From Chromatiales bacterium (GTDB lineage: Bacteria; Pseudomonadota; Gammaproteobacteria; UBA6429; Thiohalophilaceae), in NCBI GenBank assembly GCA_027070385.1, contig JALXDW010000163.1, positions 1 through 7,023 of the forward strand: a DNA stretch of 7,023 nucleotides. Reading direction: 5' to 3'. Position numbers and translations under genes: made by a program. Shown here one piece after another: positions 5,707-7,023 of this stretch (positions are counted from its first letter, which is position 1; each line of letters begins with the position of its first letter). Under the pieces are notes generated by a model. The model was given only the letters and a program-made list of their open reading frames with translations. It was not told where the DNA came from and did not search any database.

Positions 5707-6916
5707 GGGCAATGGCTTTTGTCCGGAGCCTTGTTAATGCATCCGCAAATTCTTTACCTTGCAGGTTGCGTTCTTTTAATTCTGAATAATCCACTTCATT
5801 GGCTGCTTTGAAATAATTACGACACAGTTGGGGTTGTTTGAAGTTTTTATCTTCCCAACCTGTACGTCCACGAGAGTCGGCTTCACAGGCCAGTAAAAAT
5901 TTTTCAAAACGTTCCGGACGGCGAAAAGCATCCATCCGTTGCAAGTACTTCATCACCGTAGTGGGTTTAAGCTCCTCAATACGATGATAATTAAGATGAT
6001 ATTCAGTGACGATAAGTGCCAGCTCACGACAGGTTCGGGGTACTTTTAATCGCTCACATAAAGCTTTAACCGGCTTAATTCCCCGGTGCTCATGACCGAT
6101 GTGTTTTGGCCATTCATCTTTAGGGGTGAGTCCCTTGCCCAGGTCATGCACCAGGGCAGCAAATCGCACTTCAGCGTCACTACTGAGTTTAACCGCCTGT
6201 TGTAACACCATTAAAGTATGAATGCCGGTATCAATTTCAGGATGATACTCCTTGACTTGCGGGACACCAAACAGACGATCAATTTCTGGAAATAAGATCT
6301 TTAATGCACCACACTCACGCAACACGTTAAAAAAAACGTCCGGGTTGTCTGTTAGCAAGGCGGCATGTAACTCTTGCCAGACGCGTTCAGCAACCAGTGT
6401 GGCAATTTCACCGGAGTCGGTAATTTTCTGCATCAAGGCCAATGTTTTGTCTGCAACCGTAAAACCCAAAGAAGCAAAACGGGCAGCAAAGCGGGCAACT
6501 CGTAAGACTCGTAAGGGATCTTCAACAAAAGCCGGTGAAACATGGCGCAGGATCCGGTTTTTGATATCCTGCTGGCCATGATAAGGGTCAATGATATTGC
6601 CCTTATCATCCTGTGCAATGGCGTTAATGGTCAAGTCACGGCGCATTAAATCTTCTTCAAGCGTGACATCCGTACTGGTATTAAAACTAAAGCCGGTATA
6701 ACCAGCAGCAGTTTTACGTTCAGTACGTGCCAACGCATATTCTTCTTTTGTTTTTGGGTGTAAAAAAACAGGGAAGTCTTTGCCCACAGGTTTATAGCCT
6801 TGTGCCAGCATTTGTTCGGGTGTTGCACCCACCACAACCCAGTCTTTATCCTTGCTGGTTATCCCAAGTAAACGGTCACGAACGAATCCACCTACGGTAT
6901 AAATTTTTATGCTCAT
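5681..6916 (-). CDS. cca: Multifunctional CCA-adding tRNA nucleotidyltransferase with HD domain
   Basis: Cca adds or repairs the 3' CCA of tRNA without a nucleic acid template. The 411-residue protein aligns by eye with E. coli Cca along its length. The class II nucleotidyltransferase head shows VGGFVRDRLLG (8-18) and the metal-binding KDKDW with D23 and D25. RRDLTINAIA (92-101) selects the base, and EDPLRVLRVARFAARF (132-147) follows. The neck contains HPEIDTGIHTLM (225-236), and the HD phosphohydrolase domain carries VHDLGKGLTP with H257 and D258. In E. coli this domain gives 2',3'-cyclic phosphodiesterase, 2'-nucleotidase and phosphatase activities. The start MSIKIYTVGG is the usual one, with a modest AGAAGA upstream. 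The last codons form part of the hairpin shared with uppP. It is divergent from the gene at the right edge. Confidence 0.97.
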   Translation of the reverse strand: MSIKIYTVGGFVRDRLLGITSKDKDWVVVGATPEQMLAQGYKPVGKDFPVFLHPKTKEEYALARTERKTAAGYTGFSFNTSTDVTLEEDLMRRDLTINAIAQDDKGNIIDPYHGQQDIKNRILRHVSPAFVEDPLRVLRVARFAARFASLGFTVADKTLALMQKITDSGEIATLVAERVWQELHAALLTDNPDVFFNVLRECGALKILFPEIDRLFGVPQVKEYHPEIDTGIHTLMVLQQAVKLSSDAEVRFAALVHDLGKGLTPKDEWPKHIGHEHRGIKPVKALCERLKVPRTCRELALIVTEYHLNYHRIEELKPTTVMKYLQRMDAFRRPERFEKFLLACEADSRGRTGWEDKNFKQPQLCRNYFKAANEVDYSELKERNLQGKEFADALTRLRTKAIAQIKQVRVC

Positions 6917-6939
6917 TGTAGTGCATCTTCTATTTTAAG

Positions 6940-6969
6940 TTGATTGAATCAGGCTATACTACATATAGT
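6940..6969 (+). promoter_or_regulatory. Candidate sigma-70 promoter for the right-edge gene
   Basis: TTGATT (6940-6945) and TATAGT (6964-6969) are separated by 18 bases and sit 25 bases before the ATG at 6995. Another -10-like hexamer, TATACT (6955-6960), lies between them but has no good -35 at standard distance. The -35 overlaps a perfect short inverted repeat TGATT-G-AATCA (6941-6951), a possible operator half-site pair. Only sequence resemblance supports this. Confidence 0.4.
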
Positions 6970-6982
6970 GTTACTAATTTAT

Positions 6983-6988
6983 AAGGGA
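6983..6988 (+). promoter_or_regulatory. Ribosome binding site of the right-edge gene
   Basis: AAGGGA ends six bases before the ATG at 6995. It is a good Shine-Dalgarno match and fixes the start of the partial gene. Confidence 0.65.
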
Positions 6989-6994
6989 ATAACA

Positions 6995-7023
6995 ATGAGT
7001 TTCGACGTAATTAATCCTGCAAC
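6995..7023 (+). CDS. 5' end of an unidentified gene, possibly aldehyde dehydrogenase
   Basis: Only nine codons plus two bases are visible, reading MSFDVINPA. A ribosome binding site (AAGGGA) and a candidate promoter precede it, so a real start is likely. The INPA sequence, very likely INPAT since the next codon begins AC, resembles the N-terminal strand of NAD(P)-dependent aldehyde dehydrogenases such as succinate-semialdehyde dehydrogenase (INPATGE). Nine residues cannot prove this. It is divergent from cca across a 78-base gap. Confidence 0.5.

Noticed and set aside
6252..6581. Long open frame antisense to cca
   Set aside because: It lies wholly within the well-conserved cca gene, its Lys/Arg/Ser-rich product matches nothing, and no start signals are visible.
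6940..6952. FNR/ANR-like box (TTGAT...ATCAG)
   Set aside because: The half-sites are separated by three bases instead of the required four, and the second half-site is imperfect.
1..7023. Mobile elements, CRISPR repeats, tRNA or rRNA genes
   Set aside because: I saw no transposase, integrase, regularly spaced repeats, cloverleaf-like segment or rRNA-like sequence; nearly all bases are in conserved genes.

Overview
The window is a stretch of bacterial chromosome, moderately AT-leaning by eye, packed with intact housekeeping genes. It most likely comes from a gammaproteobacterium. Three things point there: the E. coli-like order plsY-folB-...-uppP-cca, a Cca enzyme of the E. coli type with a fused HD domain, and a cbb3-oxidase assembly block (ccoG-fixH). 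The cbb3 block suggests an aerobic or microaerophilic respirer. I cannot name a genus from the sequence.

Layout from left to right. Positions 1-1192 (+) hold the 3' end of ccoG, then fixH, then an unnamed 90-residue membrane protein with a very strong ribosome binding site; this looks like the distal part of a cbb3 oxidase maturation operon. It converges on plsY (1222-1818, -) across a 29-base gap carrying a perfect 16-base palindrome. plsY diverges from folB-folK (1941-2809, +), two folate-pathway enzymes. folK overlaps tail to tail by 11 bases with a PTR1/FolM-like pteridine reductase (2799-3560, -). That gene diverges from a MidA/NDUFAF7-family methyltransferase (about 3609-4829, +), which is followed after 27 bases by uppP (4857-5654, +). 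uppP converges on cca (5681-6916, -) at a strong hairpin that reaches into the end of cca. At the right edge a new gene starts at 6995 (+) behind a clear ribosome binding site and a candidate promoter; only nine codons and part of a tenth are visible.

Functionally the window joins terminal oxidase assembly (CcoG, FixH), phospholipid synthesis (PlsY), pterin/folate synthesis and reduction (FolB, FolK, FolM-like), a possible complex I-related protein methyltransferase (MidA-like), undecaprenyl phosphate recycling for cell wall synthesis (UppP) and tRNA 3' end maturation and repair (Cca). Compared with E. coli, the plsY-folB-uppP-cca backbone is kept, with folK, the pteridine reductase and the methyltransferase lying between folB and uppP. 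I see no mobile element, CRISPR array, RNA gene or phage signature, and no clearly new system. The more open points are the small cysteine-containing membrane protein, the grouping of pteridine reductase with folB-folK, and the methyltransferase of uncertain substrate.
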